This document shows, piece after piece, positions 9,800 through 19,082 of a DNA stretch of 64,000 nt (its first letter is position 1; every line of letters begins with the position of its first letter). The position numbers and the translations under genes were made by a program. This DNA comes from Streptomyces sp. B21-083 (lineage in GTDB: Bacteria > Actinomycetota > Actinomycetes > Streptomycetales > Streptomycetaceae). The notes beneath the pieces are model-generated. The model was not told the origin of the DNA and searched no databases. It was given only the letters and a program-made list of their open reading frames with translations. The stretch spans positions 1,488,001 through 1,552,000 of the forward strand of contig NZ_JARUND010000001.1 in assembly GCF_036898825.1 (NCBI RefSeq), written 5' to 3'.

Positions 9800-10728
9800 A
9801 AATCGACCTCACCGACACCACGGCAAGCAAGATCAACAAAGCACTGGTGAAGGGGCGGCGCGCCATCGGCACCCCTGCCGTGGGCATGGTCCTGACGATG
9901 GTGATCGTCACGGACGAGGAGAACGCCTACGACTCGATCAAGGCGGCCGAGGATGCCTCGCACGAGCATCCCGCGCGCACCCTGGTCGTCATCAAGCGGC
10001 ACGCCCGCAGCCCGCGCGACCGCACCAAGTCGCACCTCGACGCCGAGGTCAGGGTCGGCGCGGACGCCGGTACCGGCGAGACGGTCATCCTGCGGACGTA
10101 CGGCGAGGTGTCCGACCACGCCGACTCCGTGGTCCTGCCGCTGCTGCTGCCGGACGCCCCGGTCGTCGTCTGGTGGCCGGTGAACGCCCCCGAGGTACCT
10201 GCCAAGGACCCGCTGGGCGCGCTGGCCCAGCGCAGGATCACCGACATGTACGCGGTCGAGCAGCCGCTGACCGCCCTGGAGGCGCGGGTGCGTTCGTACG
10301 CGCCCGGCGACACCGACCTGGCGTGGACGCGTCTCACCCCGTGGCGCTCGATGCTGGCCGCGGCCCTCGACCAGGCCCGTACGAAGATCATCTCGGCGGC
10401 CGTCGAGAGCGAGGCCGAGAACCCGAGCGCCGAACTGCTGGCCCGCTGGCTGGGCGCCCGCCTGGACGTGAAGGTCGACCGTGTCGTCACCGCGGGCCCG
10501 GTCGTCACGGCCGTCCGCCTCGGCACCGACAAGGGCGAGATCGTCATCGACCGTCCCGAGGGCCCGCTCGCCACGCTCACCCTGCCCGGCCAGCCCTCCC
10601 GCACCCTCGCGCTGAAGGTGCGCCCCACCTCCGAACTCATCGCCGAGGAGCTGCGGCGCCTCGACGCCGACGAGATGTACGCGATCGCCCTGCGGGGCGA
10701 CAGCACCAAGGAGACCCCTCGTGTCTGA
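9796..10728 (+). CDS. opcA: Glucose-6-phosphate dehydrogenase assembly protein OpcA
   Basis: 310 aa from the ATG at 9796, which overlaps the zwf stop (ATGA). OpcA is the partner needed for assembly or activity of glucose-6-phosphate dehydrogenase in cyanobacteria and actinobacteria, and it almost always follows zwf. The sequence has the family's [18 protein letters not shown] start, the [19 protein letters not shown] segment and a conserved basic middle. It has no catalytic motif. It overlaps pgi by 8 nt. Confidence 0.93.
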   Translation: MKIDLTDTTASKINKALVKGRRAIGTPAVGMVLTMVIVTDEENAYDSIKAAEDASHEHPARTLVVIKRHARSPRDRTKSHLDAEVRVGADAGTGETVILRTYGEVSDHADSVVLPLLLPDAPVVVWWPVNAPEVPAKDPLGALAQRRITDMYAVEQPLTALEARVRSYAPGDTDLAWTRLTPWRSMLAAALDQARTKIISAAVESEAENPSAELLARWLGARLDVKVDRVVTAGPVVTAVRLGTDKGEIVIDRPEGPLATLTLPGQPSRTLALKVRPTSELIAEELRRLDADEMYAIALRGDSTKETPRV

Positions 10729-12382
10729 CTCCCCCAGGCTCACCCAGCGCCCCGAGTGGACGGCGCTGGAGGACCACCGCGCCGGTGCGCTCCTCGCACC
10801 CCAACTGCGCGAGTTGTTCGCCGCCGATCCCGGGCGCGCGGAGCGGTACGTCGTACAGGTCGGCGACCTGCACATCGACTACTCCAAGCAGCTGATCACG
10901 GACGAGACCCTCGCCCTTCTTCAGGAACTGGCCGCCGCGACGGGTGTGTTCGGGCTGCGGGATGCCATGTTCCGGGGTGAGAAGATCAACATCACCGAGG
11001 ACCGGGCGGTGCTGCACACGGCGCTGCGGGCGCCGCGTGGCGCGGTGGTCGAGGTCGACGGTGAGAACGTGGTGCCGGCGGTGCACGCGGTGCTGGACCG
11101 GATGGCCGGGTTCGCGGAGCGGGTGCGGTCGGGTGAGTGGACCGGTCACACGGGCCGGCGTATCCGCAATGTCGTCAACATCGGTATCGGTGGCTCGGAT
11201 CTGGGTCCGGCGATGGCGTATGACGCGTTGCGGGCGTTCACGGCGCGGGAGTTGACGTTCCGGTTCGTGTCGAACGTCGACGGTGCCGATCTGCATGAGG
11301 CGGTGCGGGACCTGGATCCGGCGGAGACGCTGTTCATCGTGGCGTCGAAGACGTTCACGACGATCGAGACGATCACGAACGCGACGTCGGCCCGGTCGTG
11401 GCTGCTGGCGGGGCTCGGCGGTGACGAGAAGGCGGTCGCCCAGCATTTCGTGGCGCTGTCGACGAATGGTGGGAAGGTCGCCGACTTCGGGATCGACACG
11501 GCGAACATGTTCGAGTTCTGGGACTGGGTCGGCGGCCGGTACTCGTACGATTCGGCGATCGGGCTGTCGCTGATGATCGCGATCGGTCCGGAGCGGTTCA
11601 GGGAGATGCTGGACGGGTTCGCGCTGGTCGACGAGCACTTCCGGACGGCGCCGGCGGAGAGCAACGCACCTTTGCTGCTGGGCCTGTTGGGTGTCTGGTA
11701 TGGCAACTTCTTCGGGGCTCAGTCGCATGCGGTGCTGCCGTACTCGCACTATCTGTCCAAGTTCACGGCGTATCTGCAGCAGTTGGACATGGAGTCCAAC
11801 GGCAAGTCGGTCGACCGTGACGGGCTGCCGGTGGAGTGGGAGACCGGGCCGGTGGTGTGGGGGACGCCCGGGACGAACGGGCAGCACGCCTACTACCAGT
11901 TGATCCATCAGGGGACGAAGGTCATCCCGGCGGACTTCATCGGGTTCGCCGAGCCGGTCGCCGAGCTGAGTGACGAACTCAAGGGCCAGCACGACCTGTT
12001 GATGGCCAACTTCTTCGCACAGACCCAGGCGCTGGCCTTCGGCAAGACGCCGAACGAGGTGCGGGCCGAGGGGGTGCCGGAGGAACTGGTCGCCCACAAG
12101 ACGTTCCAGGGCAACCACCCGACGACCACCGTCCTCGCACGCGAGCTGACCCCCTCCGTCCTCGGCCAGTTGATCGCGCTCTACGAGCACAAGGTGTTCG
12201 TGCAGGGCGCGATCTGGAACATCGACTCCTTCGACCAGTGGGGCGTCGAGCTGGGCAAGGTCCTCGCCAAGCGCATCGAGCCCGCGCTCACCACCGGGGC
12301 CGATGTTCCCGGCCTCGACTCCTCCACCGCCGCCCTCGTGGCCACGTACCGCACTCTTCGTGACGCTCAGGAAGTGAACTGA
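10721..12382 (+). CDS. pgi: Glucose-6-phosphate isomerase
   Basis: 553 aa, GTG start inside the end of opcA. It interconverts glucose-6-phosphate and fructose-6-phosphate, which recycles carbon in the pentose phosphate cycle. It has [13 protein letters not shown], the KTFTTIETI phosphate loop, the catalytic GGRYS-type segment ([15 protein letters not shown]) and the C-terminal [16 protein letters not shown] signature. Codon use is odd: from about 10950 to 11970 alanine, valine, threonine and leucine codons mostly end in G (GCG, GTG, ACG, TTG), while both flanks use C-ending codons. That mosaic suggests recombination with a second pgi copy elsewhere. Confidence 0.97.
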   Translation: MSDSPRLTQRPEWTALEDHRAGALLAPQLRELFAADPGRAERYVVQVGDLHIDYSKQLITDETLALLQELAAATGVFGLRDAMFRGEKINITEDRAVLHTALRAPRGAVVEVDGENVVPAVHAVLDRMAGFAERVRSGEWTGHTGRRIRNVVNIGIGGSDLGPAMAYDALRAFTARELTFRFVSNVDGADLHEAVRDLDPAETLFIVASKTFTTIETITNATSARSWLLAGLGGDEKAVAQHFVALSTNGGKVADFGIDTANMFEFWDWVGGRYSYDSAIGLSLMIAIGPERFREMLDGFALVDEHFRTAPAESNAPLLLGLLGVWYGNFFGAQSHAVLPYSHYLSKFTAYLQQLDMESNGKSVDRDGLPVEWETGPVVWGTPGTNGQHAYYQLIHQGTKVIPADFIGFAEPVAELSDELKGQHDLLMANFFAQTQALAFGKTPNEVRAEGVPEELVAHKTFQGNHPTTTVLARELTPSVLGQLIALYEHKVFVQGAIWNIDSFDQWGVELGKVLAKRIEPALTTGADVPGLDSSTAALVATYRTLRDAQEVN

Positions 12383-12383
12383 C

Positions 12384-13262
12384 ATGCAGATTGGTCTGAT
12401 CGGTCTCGGCAAGATGGGCGGCAACATGCGCGAGCGCATCCGCCGCGCCGGCCACACCGTCATCGGCTACGACCGCAACCCCGAGGTCTCCGACGTGAGC
12501 AGCCTCGCCGAGCTGGTCGAGAAGCTCGAAGCGCCGCGTGTGGTCTGGTCGATGGTCCCGGCCGGTGCCGTCACCCAGTCCGTCGTCGACGAACTCGGCG
12601 GCCTGCTGTCCGCCGGTGACACGGTCGTCGACGGCGGCAACTCCCGCTGGACGGACGACGAGAAGCACGCCGAGGAGCTGGGCGCCAAGGGCATCGGCTT
12701 CGTCGACGCCGGTGTCTCCGGCGGTGTGTGGGGCCTGCAGAACGGCTACGCCCTGATGGTCGGCGGCGACAAGGAGCACGTCGAGCGGCTCCACCCGATC
12801 TTCGAGGCGCTGAAGCCGGAGGGCCCGTACGGCTATGTCCACGCGGGCAAGGTGGGTGCCGGGCACTTCTCGAAGATGGTCCACAACGGCATCGAGTACG
12901 CCATGATGCAGGCCTACGCCGAGGGCTGGGAACTCCTGGAGAAGGTCGACTCCGTCACGGACGTGCGCGAGGTCTTCCGGTCCTGGCAGGACGGCACCGT
13001 CATCCGCTCCTGGCTCCTCGACCTGGCGGTCAACGCCCTCGACGAGGACGAGCACCTGGAGCGGCTGCGCGGGTTCGCGCAGGACTCCGGCGAGGGCCGG
13101 TGGACGGTCGAGGCGGCCGTCGACAACTCCGTGCCGCTGCCCGCGATCACGGCCTCCCTCTTCGCCCGGTTCGCGTCCCGGCAGGACGACTCCCCGCAGA
13201 TGAAGATGATCGCTGCGCTGCGCAACCAGTTCGGCGGTCACGCCGTCGAGTCCAAGGAGTAG
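12384..13262 (+). CDS. gnd: 6-phosphogluconate dehydrogenase (decarboxylating), short form
   Basis: 292 aa, the short GntZ/YqeC-like class rather than the ~470-aa enzyme. It converts 6-phosphogluconate to ribulose-5-phosphate, CO2 and reduced cofactor. N-terminal IGLGKMGGNM is the Rossmann fingerprint; GGNSRW and AGVSGGVWG follow; the catalytic helix carries KMVHNGIEYAMM with the essential Lys and His. It begins 1 bp after the pgi stop. With zwf and pgi upstream it supplies both oxidative steps, but no 6-phosphogluconolactonase gene is visible here. Cofactor preference (NAD or NADP) cannot be read. Confidence 0.94.
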   Translation: MQIGLIGLGKMGGNMRERIRRAGHTVIGYDRNPEVSDVSSLAELVEKLEAPRVVWSMVPAGAVTQSVVDELGGLLSAGDTVVDGGNSRWTDDEKHAEELGAKGIGFVDAGVSGGVWGLQNGYALMVGGDKEHVERLHPIFEALKPEGPYGYVHAGKVGAGHFSKMVHNGIEYAMMQAYAEGWELLEKVDSVTDVREVFRSWQDGTVIRSWLLDLAVNALDEDEHLERLRGFAQDSGEGRWTVEAAVDNSVPLPAITASLFARFASRQDDSPQMKMIAALRNQFGGHAVESKE

Positions 13263-13268
13263 AAAACC

Positions 13269-13868
13269 GTGGGTGACCTTCTGCTGGTCCGCCACGGCGA
13301 GACGGAGTGGAGCGCGTCGGGACAGCACACCAGCTGGACCGACCTGCCCCTCACCGCGCACGGCGAGGAACAGGCCAAGTCCCTCGTTCCGCTCCTCGCC
13401 GGACGGACCTTCGCCCGAGTACTGACCAGCCCTCTCACGCGCGCGGTCCGCACCGCCGAACTCGCGGGCCTGTCCGGGGCGTTGACCGACCCGGACCTGC
13501 ACGAGTGGGACTACGGCGGCTACGAGGGCGTGACGACCCACGAGATCCAGCGCACCCGGCCCGACTGGTTCCTGTTCACGGACGGGGTGGTGCCCGGCCC
13601 GGTCGGGCACCCGGGTGAGTCGCCCGACGAGGTGGGCCGGCGCGCGGACCGCGTACTGGCTCGCATCGAGGACGCCCTCGCGGAGGGTGACGTGATCCTG
13701 GTGGCGCACGGGCACTTCCTGCGTGTACTGACAGCCCGTTACCTCGGGCTGCCGGCCGCCGACGGGCGGCTGTTCCAGCTCGCGACCGGCACGGTCAGCA
13801 GGCTCTCCACGGAGCACGACCGCCCCGTGATCACGGAGTGGAACTCCCGCTGGGAAGCGGCGAGTTGA
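13269..13868 (+). CDS. Histidine phosphatase family protein (phosphoglycerate mutase-like)
   Basis: 199 aa, GTG start 6 bp after gnd. It has the catalytic motif LVRHGETEWS with the phosphorylated His near residue 9, the second Arg at SPLTRAVRTAE, the acid Glu in LHEWDYGGYEG, and the second catalytic His in VAHGHFLRVL. The fold removes phosphate from small molecules. As the last gene of the pentose-phosphate operon it may act on a sugar phosphate or bisphosphate from this pathway. It is too short and the wrong subfamily for glycolytic phosphoglycerate mutase. Confidence 0.88.
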   Translation: MGDLLLVRHGETEWSASGQHTSWTDLPLTAHGEEQAKSLVPLLAGRTFARVLTSPLTRAVRTAELAGLSGALTDPDLHEWDYGGYEGVTTHEIQRTRPDWFLFTDGVVPGPVGHPGESPDEVGRRADRVLARIEDALAEGDVILVAHGHFLRVLTARYLGLPAADGRLFQLATGTVSRLSTEHDRPVITEWNSRWEAAS

Positions 13869-13872
13869 GCAG

Positions 13873-13933
13873 CCTGTTGCAACAGGGCGACTGAAATGCC
13901 GATCGGGTCCGGGGCTTTGTCCCCGGACCCGAT
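13873..13933 (+). terminator. Terminator of the pentose-phosphate operon, preceded by a small palindrome
   Basis: 13902-13914 pairs perfectly with 13921-13933 (13-bp GC-rich stem, 6-nt loop). Just upstream, CCTGTTGCAACAGG at 13873-13886 is a perfect 14-bp palindrome that could fold too or bind a protein. The hairpin ends the seven-gene run. Confidence 0.75.
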
Positions 13934-13969
13934 TGACATGTGTACGGAAGGCGCGTCAGAGTCGCCCCG

Positions 13970-15427
13970 GTGGAGATCAACGAACTGACGGCGGCCGAAG
14001 CACGGGTGTGGCGGGCCTTCCCCAAGGGCGAACCCGTGGACTTCCGCGAGGAAGACGACGAGGACCCGGCCGACGGCTACGACTGGGGGCCGGAGAGGAC
14101 CGTCCGCGCCTCCGTGCTGCGGGCCCTGCTGCTCAGTCCCCCGCAGGACGCCGAGATCCCCAGGCTCAGGCTCTCGGGCGCCCGTGTCACCGGGCATCTG
14201 AACCTGATGTACGCGATCGTGGACCACCCGCTCCATCTGCGGTACTGCCACTTCGACGAGTCGCCCGACCTCTACGGCACCCGGCTGCGCCAGCTGAACC
14301 TGCGCGGCTCGGTGCTCCCCTCTATCAACCTCGCGAGTACACGGATCGACGGCCCGCTGCGCATGACCCACTGCCGGGTGCGGGGGCCGGTGCGGCTGGC
14401 CGGCGCGGAGATAGCGGGCGCACTCTTCCTGGACGACGCCGAACTCACCACGTCCGACCCGTCCGTGCCGGTGCTCCAACTCCATCAGGCGGTGCTCGGC
14501 GACGGCTTCGCGGCACCCGGGCTGCGGGTCCGGGGCGAGATGCGGCTCGACGGTGCCACCGTGGGGGGCTCCATCGCGCTGGACGACGCCGAGCTGGCCA
14601 ACCCCGGCGGCCACGCCCTGTGCGCGCGGTCCATCGAAGTGCGGGCCGACATACGAGCGCGGAACCTGCGCACCCAGGGCGGCATCGACCTGCGCGGCTC
14701 CCGGATCTCGGGCTCCCTCGACTTCACCGGGGCGCGGCTGTCCAACCCCGGCGGTACGGCCCTGCGGGCCAGCAGTTGCGTCATCGGTGAGCTGTGGCTG
14801 TACCGCTGCGAGCCGATCGAGGGCAGACTGCATCTGCGCCGCTCCCGGATCGACGTACTGGGCTTCGAGTCGGAGGTCGCCCCGGGCGAGGTGCTCTTCA
14901 ACAACCTCAGCTACACGGCGCTCAATCCCACCGAGCCGGCCCACCGCCGTCTGCCCCTGCTGGAGCGCGACGGAGACGGCTATGTCCCGTACGCCTACGA
15001 GCAGTTGGCGGCCGCCTACCGGCACGTCGGCGACGAGGGCGCGGCCCGCCGGGTCCAGCTCGCCAAGCAGCGCCGGCACCGGGCCACCCTGCCCTGGATC
15101 GGCCGGGTTTGGGGACACCTCCAGGACACCACCGTCGGCTACGGCTTCCGTCCGCTGCGCGCCGCCGTCTGGCTGCTGTCGCTGCTGGCGGCCGGTTCGA
15201 CCGTGTACGCCCTGCACCACCCGCACCCGCTCAAGGCCGACGAGACCCCGGAGTTCAACCCGGTCTTCTACACCCTCGACTTGCTCCTCCCGGTGATCTC
15301 CTTCGGCCAGGAGGGGGCGTTCGCGCCGACAGGCGGGTACCAGTTCCTGTCGTACGTCCTCATCCTGACCGGGTGGATTCTGGCCACGACCGTCATCGCC
15401 GGTGTGAGCAGGAGCGTCACCCGGTGA
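13970..15427 (+). CDS. Pentapeptide-like membrane-associated protein with C-terminal transmembrane pair
   Basis: 485 aa from the GTG at 13970, chosen because related Streptomyces proteins begin VEINELT; an earlier GTG at 13940 is possible. Residues ~45-330 are repetitive beta strands with A(D/N)LxxxRLSG-like periodicity (LRLSGARVTGHLNL, IDLRGSRISGSLDF), suggesting a right-handed beta-helix. The last ~110 residues hold two hydrophobic helices flanking FYTLDLLLPVISFGQEGAF, an arrangement like a two-helix ion channel but without a TxGYGD filter. Annotated relatives are often called membrane-associated oxidoreductase, which the sequence does not support. Function unknown; probably anchored with the beta-helix inside the cell. 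Confidence 0.7.
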   Translation: MEINELTAAEARVWRAFPKGEPVDFREEDDEDPADGYDWGPERTVRASVLRALLLSPPQDAEIPRLRLSGARVTGHLNLMYAIVDHPLHLRYCHFDESPDLYGTRLRQLNLRGSVLPSINLASTRIDGPLRMTHCRVRGPVRLAGAEIAGALFLDDAELTTSDPSVPVLQLHQAVLGDGFAAPGLRVRGEMRLDGATVGGSIALDDAELANPGGHALCARSIEVRADIRARNLRTQGGIDLRGSRISGSLDFTGARLSNPGGTALRASSCVIGELWLYRCEPIEGRLHLRRSRIDVLGFESEVAPGEVLFNNLSYTALNPTEPAHRRLPLLERDGDGYVPYAYEQLAAAYRHVGDEGAARRVQLAKQRRHRATLPWIGRVWGHLQDTTVGYGFRPLRAAVWLLSLLAAGSTVYALHHPHPLKADETPEFNPVFYTLDLLLPVISFGQEGAFAPTGGYQFLSYVLILTGWILATTVIAGVSRSVTR

Positions 15428-15460
15428 GCGAGCCCGGCCGACAGTGACTCCGCCGCAGTA

Positions 15461-15481
15461 ACTCCCTTCAGCGAAGGGAGT
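15461..15481. terminator. Bidirectional hairpin between convergent genes
   Basis: ACTCCCTTC (15461-15469) and GAAGGGAGT (15473-15481) form a perfect 9-bp stem with a 3-nt loop. The stop codon of the dehydratase gene on the other strand (15468-15470) lies within it, so it can serve both converging transcripts. Confidence 0.65.
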
Positions 15482-17276
15482 GTTGTGCGTGCTGGGCGGC
15501 GAGCCGTACCGGTGCGTTCTGGGCGCCGTAGCCCTGGTGTCCGCCGTCGCGCTGGACCAGCTCGAAGAAGACGCGGCCCACGGTCCGTGTGTAGCAGTGC
15601 CTGAACTCGCCCTGTGCGTCACGGTCGTAGAGGATGCCGAGTTCGCTGTACGTCGCCAACTCGCCCTCGGTGAACTCGTACCGGGCCGCGAGGTCGTCGT
15701 AGTAGTTCGCGGGCATCGGGAGGAGTCTGCCGCCGGCCGCCCGGAAGCGCCGGGCGGCGGCGATCACGTCGTCGGTGGCCAGCGCGATGTGCTGGACGCG
15801 GGTCTCGTCCTCGGTCGGCGCGGGACCGACGGCGAGCGCGATACGTACGCTGCCACCGGAGTTGGTGACGGCCCGGCTGCGGAAGAGTCCGTACGGGTCG
15901 GCGACGTCGACGCTCTCCTGTCCGTGCAGCCCGAGGACGCTGCGGTGGAAGAGGGCGGCCTCGTCGAAGTGGTGCCAGGGCTGGGTGAGGGCCAGATGGT
16001 CGATGCGTTCCACGCCCTCCGCGCTCACAGCGGTCGCGGCGGCCTCGACGGGCTCGAAGTCGGCGCGCCAGTTGGGGAGTTCGGGGCGGCCCGTGGCGCA
16101 GAAGAAGAGTTCCGTGCCGTCGGGGGCGGCCACCGCGTCGAGCGGGGTGTCCTGGGGGGCGCGGCGGCGGGGCAGGACCGGGGCCAGAAGTGCCTCGGCC
16201 CGGCGGGCGGCGCCTGCGGGGTCCGGTGACTCCAGGCCTACGGCGGCGAGTCCGGTGCCCTCACGGCGGGCGGCCGGCCCGGTGTTGACCAGGATGCGGG
16301 CCTCACCGCACTCCCAGAGGTCCACGGGCTTGCTGCGGTGGCGTGCCGTACGGGCGAGGCCGAGCGCGCCGAGGATCGCCGCGACGGGTTCGGCGTCGGG
16401 GGTGACGAGTTCGGCGAAGGCGATACCGGTGGGGACCACGGGCTCGGGCAGCGGGGCGAGGCCGATGCTCTCCTGGAGGACGAGGAGTGAGCGGCGGGCG
16501 TCGACGGCGGTGGGTCCGGCCTCGGCCTGCCGGAACACGTCGTTGAAGACTTCCAGGGACAGTGGACCGGCGTATCCGGCCCGGACGACGTGTCGCAGAA
16601 GGCCCGCGATGTCGAAGCCGCCCTGTCCCGGGAAGCAGCGGTAGTGGCGGCTCCACTGCAGCACGTCCATGGCGAGCAGCGGGGCGTCGGCCAGCTGGAG
16701 GAAGAAGATCTTCTCGCCGGGGATGTCCTCGATGCCTTCGAGGTCCTTCGGGTCAGGGCCCCGGGAGAGGATGTGAAAGCTGTCGAGGCAGGTGCCGAGC
16801 GCGGGGTGGTCGGCAGCCTCGACGATCCTCCAGGCGTGGTCGTACGTACTGACGTGCCGTCCCCACGCGAGGGCCTCGTAGGCGACGCGGACGCCGAAGT
16901 CCTGTGCCAGGTCGGCCAGTTCGCTCAGTTGGGCGGTGGCGAGGGCGTCGTCGTCGAGGGCGAGCGGGGAGACGCTGGAGCAGACGAGGACGGTGTCGGT
17001 GCCGAGGCGGCGCATCAGCTCGAACTTGTGCCGGGCACGGCGCAGGTTGCGGGCGAACTCGTCGTCGGGCACGGCCTCGATGTCACGCATCGGCTGGTAG
17101 AGGTCGATGGTGAGGCCGAGGTCGGCGCAGCGGGCGCGGATCTCCTCGGGGGTGAGGGGGCTGGCGAGCAGGTCGTTCTCGAAGATCTCGACCCCGTCGA
17201 AGCCGGCCCGGGCGGCGGCGTTCAGTTTCTCGGTCAGGGAGCCGCTGAGCGACACGGTGGCGATGGACGTACGCAC
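15468..17276 (-). CDS. quiC: 3-dehydroshikimate dehydratase fused to HPPD-like domain (QuiC type)
   Basis: 602 aa. Residues 1-~270 are an AP-endonuclease/xylose-isomerase-like TIM barrel (MRTSIATVSLSGSLTEKL; FDGVEIFENDLL; YEALAWGRH; LDSFHILSRG; LEVFNDVFRQ) carrying metal ligands Glu, Asp, His and Glu. Residues ~285-600 are a glyoxalase/4-hydroxyphenylpyruvate dioxygenase-like domain (VQHIALATDDVIAAAR, late FFELVQR). This fused form is the QuiC dehydratase, which turns 3-dehydroshikimate into protocatechuate during quinate and shikimate catabolism. It lies 63 bp downstream of a shikimate dehydrogenase gene, as expected. The role of the second domain is uncertain. Confidence 0.88.
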   Translation of the reverse strand: MRTSIATVSLSGSLTEKLNAAARAGFDGVEIFENDLLASPLTPEEIRARCADLGLTIDLYQPMRDIEAVPDDEFARNLRRARHKFELMRRLGTDTVLVCSSVSPLALDDDALATAQLSELADLAQDFGVRVAYEALAWGRHVSTYDHAWRIVEAADHPALGTCLDSFHILSRGPDPKDLEGIEDIPGEKIFFLQLADAPLLAMDVLQWSRHYRCFPGQGGFDIAGLLRHVVRAGYAGPLSLEVFNDVFRQAEAGPTAVDARRSLLVLQESIGLAPLPEPVVPTGIAFAELVTPDAEPVAAILGALGLARTARHRSKPVDLWECGEARILVNTGPAARREGTGLAAVGLESPDPAGAARRAEALLAPVLPRRRAPQDTPLDAVAAPDGTELFFCATGRPELPNWRADFEPVEAAATAVSAEGVERIDHLALTQPWHHFDEAALFHRSVLGLHGQESVDVADPYGLFRSRAVTNSGGSVRIALAVGPAPTEDETRVQHIALATDDVIAAARRFRAAGGRLLPMPANYYDDLAARYEFTEGELATYSELGILYDRDAQGEFRHCYTRTVGRVFFELVQRDGGHQGYGAQNAPVRLAAQHAQHSLR

Positions 17277-17292
17277 GTCGGTACCTCTGCCT

Positions 17293-17372
17293 TCACTCTG
17301 CTTCTGCTTCTGGCTTCTCTCTGCTTCTGGTTCTGGCTTCTACTGCTTCCTGCATCTATCGCTTCCTGCAGC
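17293..17372 (-). repeat. Degenerate CTTCTG tandem repeat at the aroE-type gene end
   Basis: The stretch is built from imperfect CTGCTTCTG/GGCTTCT units. It spans the 63-bp gap to the dehydratase and encodes the last ~10 codons of the shikimate dehydrogenase (SDRCRKQ), so its stop position has probably been shaped by repeat slippage. Confidence 0.6.
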
Positions 17373-18269
17373 TGCCGTTTCCGGCTGCTTCGGTGCCGGT
17401 AGCGCGCCCGCCAGTTCCGCGATGTCGGCCAGCATGCGTGCGGTGTCGGGTTCGCGGCCGGTGAAGAGGCGGAACGCGTCCGCGGCCTGGAAGACGGCCA
17501 TGCCGCCACCGTCGAGCGTGGCGCAGCCCACCGCGCGGGCCGTGCGCAGCAGCTCGGTCTCCAGCGGGCGGTAGACGACCTCGGCGACCCAGAGGCCGGG
17601 GTGCAGCAGTTCGGCGGGGAAGGGCAGGCCGGGGTGGGCGGCCATACCGGTGGGTGTGGCGTGCACCAGGCCGTCGACACCGTCGGACCGGCCGATCAGC
17701 GCCGGCAGCCGGTCGGGCGTCGCAGCGGTCGCCCGGCCCTCGCCGAAGTGCCGGTTGAGGGACGCCGCGAGGTCGGCGGCCCGGTCGGGCAGCGCGTCGA
17801 CGACGGTGACCTGACCGGCGCCGAGGGTGAGGATGGCGTGGGCGACCGCGGCGCCCGCGCCACCGGCCCCGAGCTGTACGACCCGGTCCAGCGGGGCGTC
17901 CGGCAGGCCGCGTGCGAAGGACGCGGCGAAACCGGTCACGTCCGTGTTGTGGCCGACGGCGCTGCCGTCCTCGAAGACCACGGTGTTGACGGCGCCGAGC
18001 GCCTCGGCCTGGGGATCGAGGCCGTCGAGGTGTTCGATGACGAGCTGCTTGCACGGATGCGTGATGTTCAGCCCGTCGAACCCGAGGTCACGGGCGGCCC
18101 GTACGAGATCTCCCACCGCGTGGGCCTCGACGCCCAGCGTGTCGATGTCGATCAGCCGGTACAGATAGCGCAGCCCCTGCCGGTCGGCCTCCCGCTCGTG
18201 CAGCGCGGGGCTCAGCGACGGGCCGATGCCGGAGCCGATGAGCCCGACGAGAAACGAGTCCTTGGCCAC
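17340..18269 (-). CDS. Shikimate/quinate dehydrogenase (AroE/YdiB family)
   Basis: 309 aa. Substrate domain: LIGSGIGPSLSPALHE near the N-terminus and GLNITHPCK with the catalytic Lys; the usual VT is replaced by IT. The VGHNTDVTGF Asp and the QLGAGGAGAAVAHA Rossmann motif follow. It catalyses NAD(P)-linked oxidation of shikimate (or quinate) to the dehydro form, the step before the adjacent dehydratase. Linkage to the dehydratase, a TetR gene and an MFS gene argues for a catabolic enzyme, not the biosynthetic AroE. It starts 150 bp from the divergent TetR gene. Confidence 0.87.
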   Translation of the reverse strand: MAKDSFLVGLIGSGIGPSLSPALHEREADRQGLRYLYRLIDIDTLGVEAHAVGDLVRAARDLGFDGLNITHPCKQLVIEHLDGLDPQAEALGAVNTVVFEDGSAVGHNTDVTGFAASFARGLPDAPLDRVVQLGAGGAGAAVAHAILTLGAGQVTVVDALPDRAADLAASLNRHFGEGRATAATPDRLPALIGRSDGVDGLVHATPTGMAAHPGLPFPAELLHPGLWVAEVVYRPLETELLRTARAVGCATLDGGGMAVFQAADAFRLFTGREPDTARMLADIAELAGALPAPKQPETAAAGSDRCRKQ

Positions 18270-18301
18270 GACGGACCTCCTGTGCGACTGCGGCTCACCA
18301 T

Positions 18302-18323
18302 TAATGTACGAACTAGTACGTTA
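18302..18323. promoter_or_regulatory. Inverted-repeat operator between shikimate dehydrogenase and TetR genes
   Basis: TAATGTAC-GAACTA-GTACGTTA is an inverted repeat with 8-bp arms (one mismatch) and a 6-bp spacer in the 150-bp divergent intergenic region. Its size and position fit a TetR-family operator controlling both the catabolic genes and the regulator itself. Confidence 0.6.
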
Positions 18324-18419
18324 GCTATATCAGCACCGCCGGGCCTCAGGGAAGCCCCCGGGGACGCTTCGGCGGTGCTTCTAGAATCACGGGACTGGCC
18401 CCTCGCCCGAAGGAACCCG

Positions 18420-19082
18420 ATGACCAGCGTCGAAGAACCGGTACACACAGGCGGGCGCATCCGCGACGCCGCCCGGACCAGGGCCGAGATCCTCGACGTG
18501 GCCACCAAGGAATTCGCCCGGGCCGGCCTGGCGGGGGCCCGCGTGGACGAGATCGCCGCGCTCACCCGCACCACCAAGCGGATGATCTACTACTACTTCG
18601 GCGGCAAGGAGCAGCTGTTCACAGCCGTCCTGGAGCATGCGTACTCGGTGATCCGGCAGGCCGAACAGGACCTCGACGTCGAGCATCTGGACCCGGTCGC
18701 GGCGATCCGGCGGCTGGCGGAGCTCACCTTCGACCACCACGAGGCGCACCCCGACTTCATCCGGCTGGTGAGCATCGAGAACATCCACGAGGCCGAGCAC
18801 ATCGCCGCCTCCGAGCAGCTGGGGAAGATCGGCTCGCCCGCCCTGGAGGTGATCCGCCGGATCCTGGCGTCGGGCCGCGCGTCGGGACTGTTCACCGCCG
18901 AGGTGGACGCCGTGGACCTGCACGCCATGATCAGCTCCTTCTGCTTCTTCCGGGTGGCCAACCGGCACACCTTCGGCGCCCTGTTCGGCCGCGACCTGAC
19001 GGCTCCGGACCAGCGGGAGCACTACCGGGCGATGCTCGGCGACATGGTCATCGCCTATCTGACGGCGGACCGTACGGCCTGA
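18420..19082 (+). CDS. TetR-family regulator of the quinate/shikimate genes
   Basis: 220 aa, ATG at 18420 after AAGGA. The N-terminal domain has the TetR helix-turn-helix: ARTRAEILDVATKEFARAGLAGARVDEIA, then TTKRMIYYYFGGKEQLFTAVL. The C-terminal domain resembles the TetR_C class found with aromatic-catabolism regulators (PDFIRLVSIENIHEAEHIA). It is divergent from shikimate dehydrogenase and upstream of the transporter gene. It probably represses both until quinate, shikimate or protocatechuate accumulates; the ligand is inferred from neighbours only. Confidence 0.85.
   Translation: MTSVEEPVHTGGRIRDAARTRAEILDVATKEFARAGLAGARVDEIAALTRTTKRMIYYYFGGKEQLFTAVLEHAYSVIRQAEQDLDVEHLDPVAAIRRLAELTFDHHEAHPDFIRLVSIENIHEAEHIAASEQLGKIGSPALEVIRRILASGRASGLFTAEVDAVDLHAMISSFCFFRVANRHTFGALFGRDLTAPDQREHYRAMLGDMVIAYLTADRTA

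Noticed and set aside
17340..18269. Biosynthetic shikimate dehydrogenase AroE
   Set aside because: Linkage to dehydroshikimate dehydratase, TetR and a transporter fits catabolism; no other shikimate-pathway biosynthesis gene is near.
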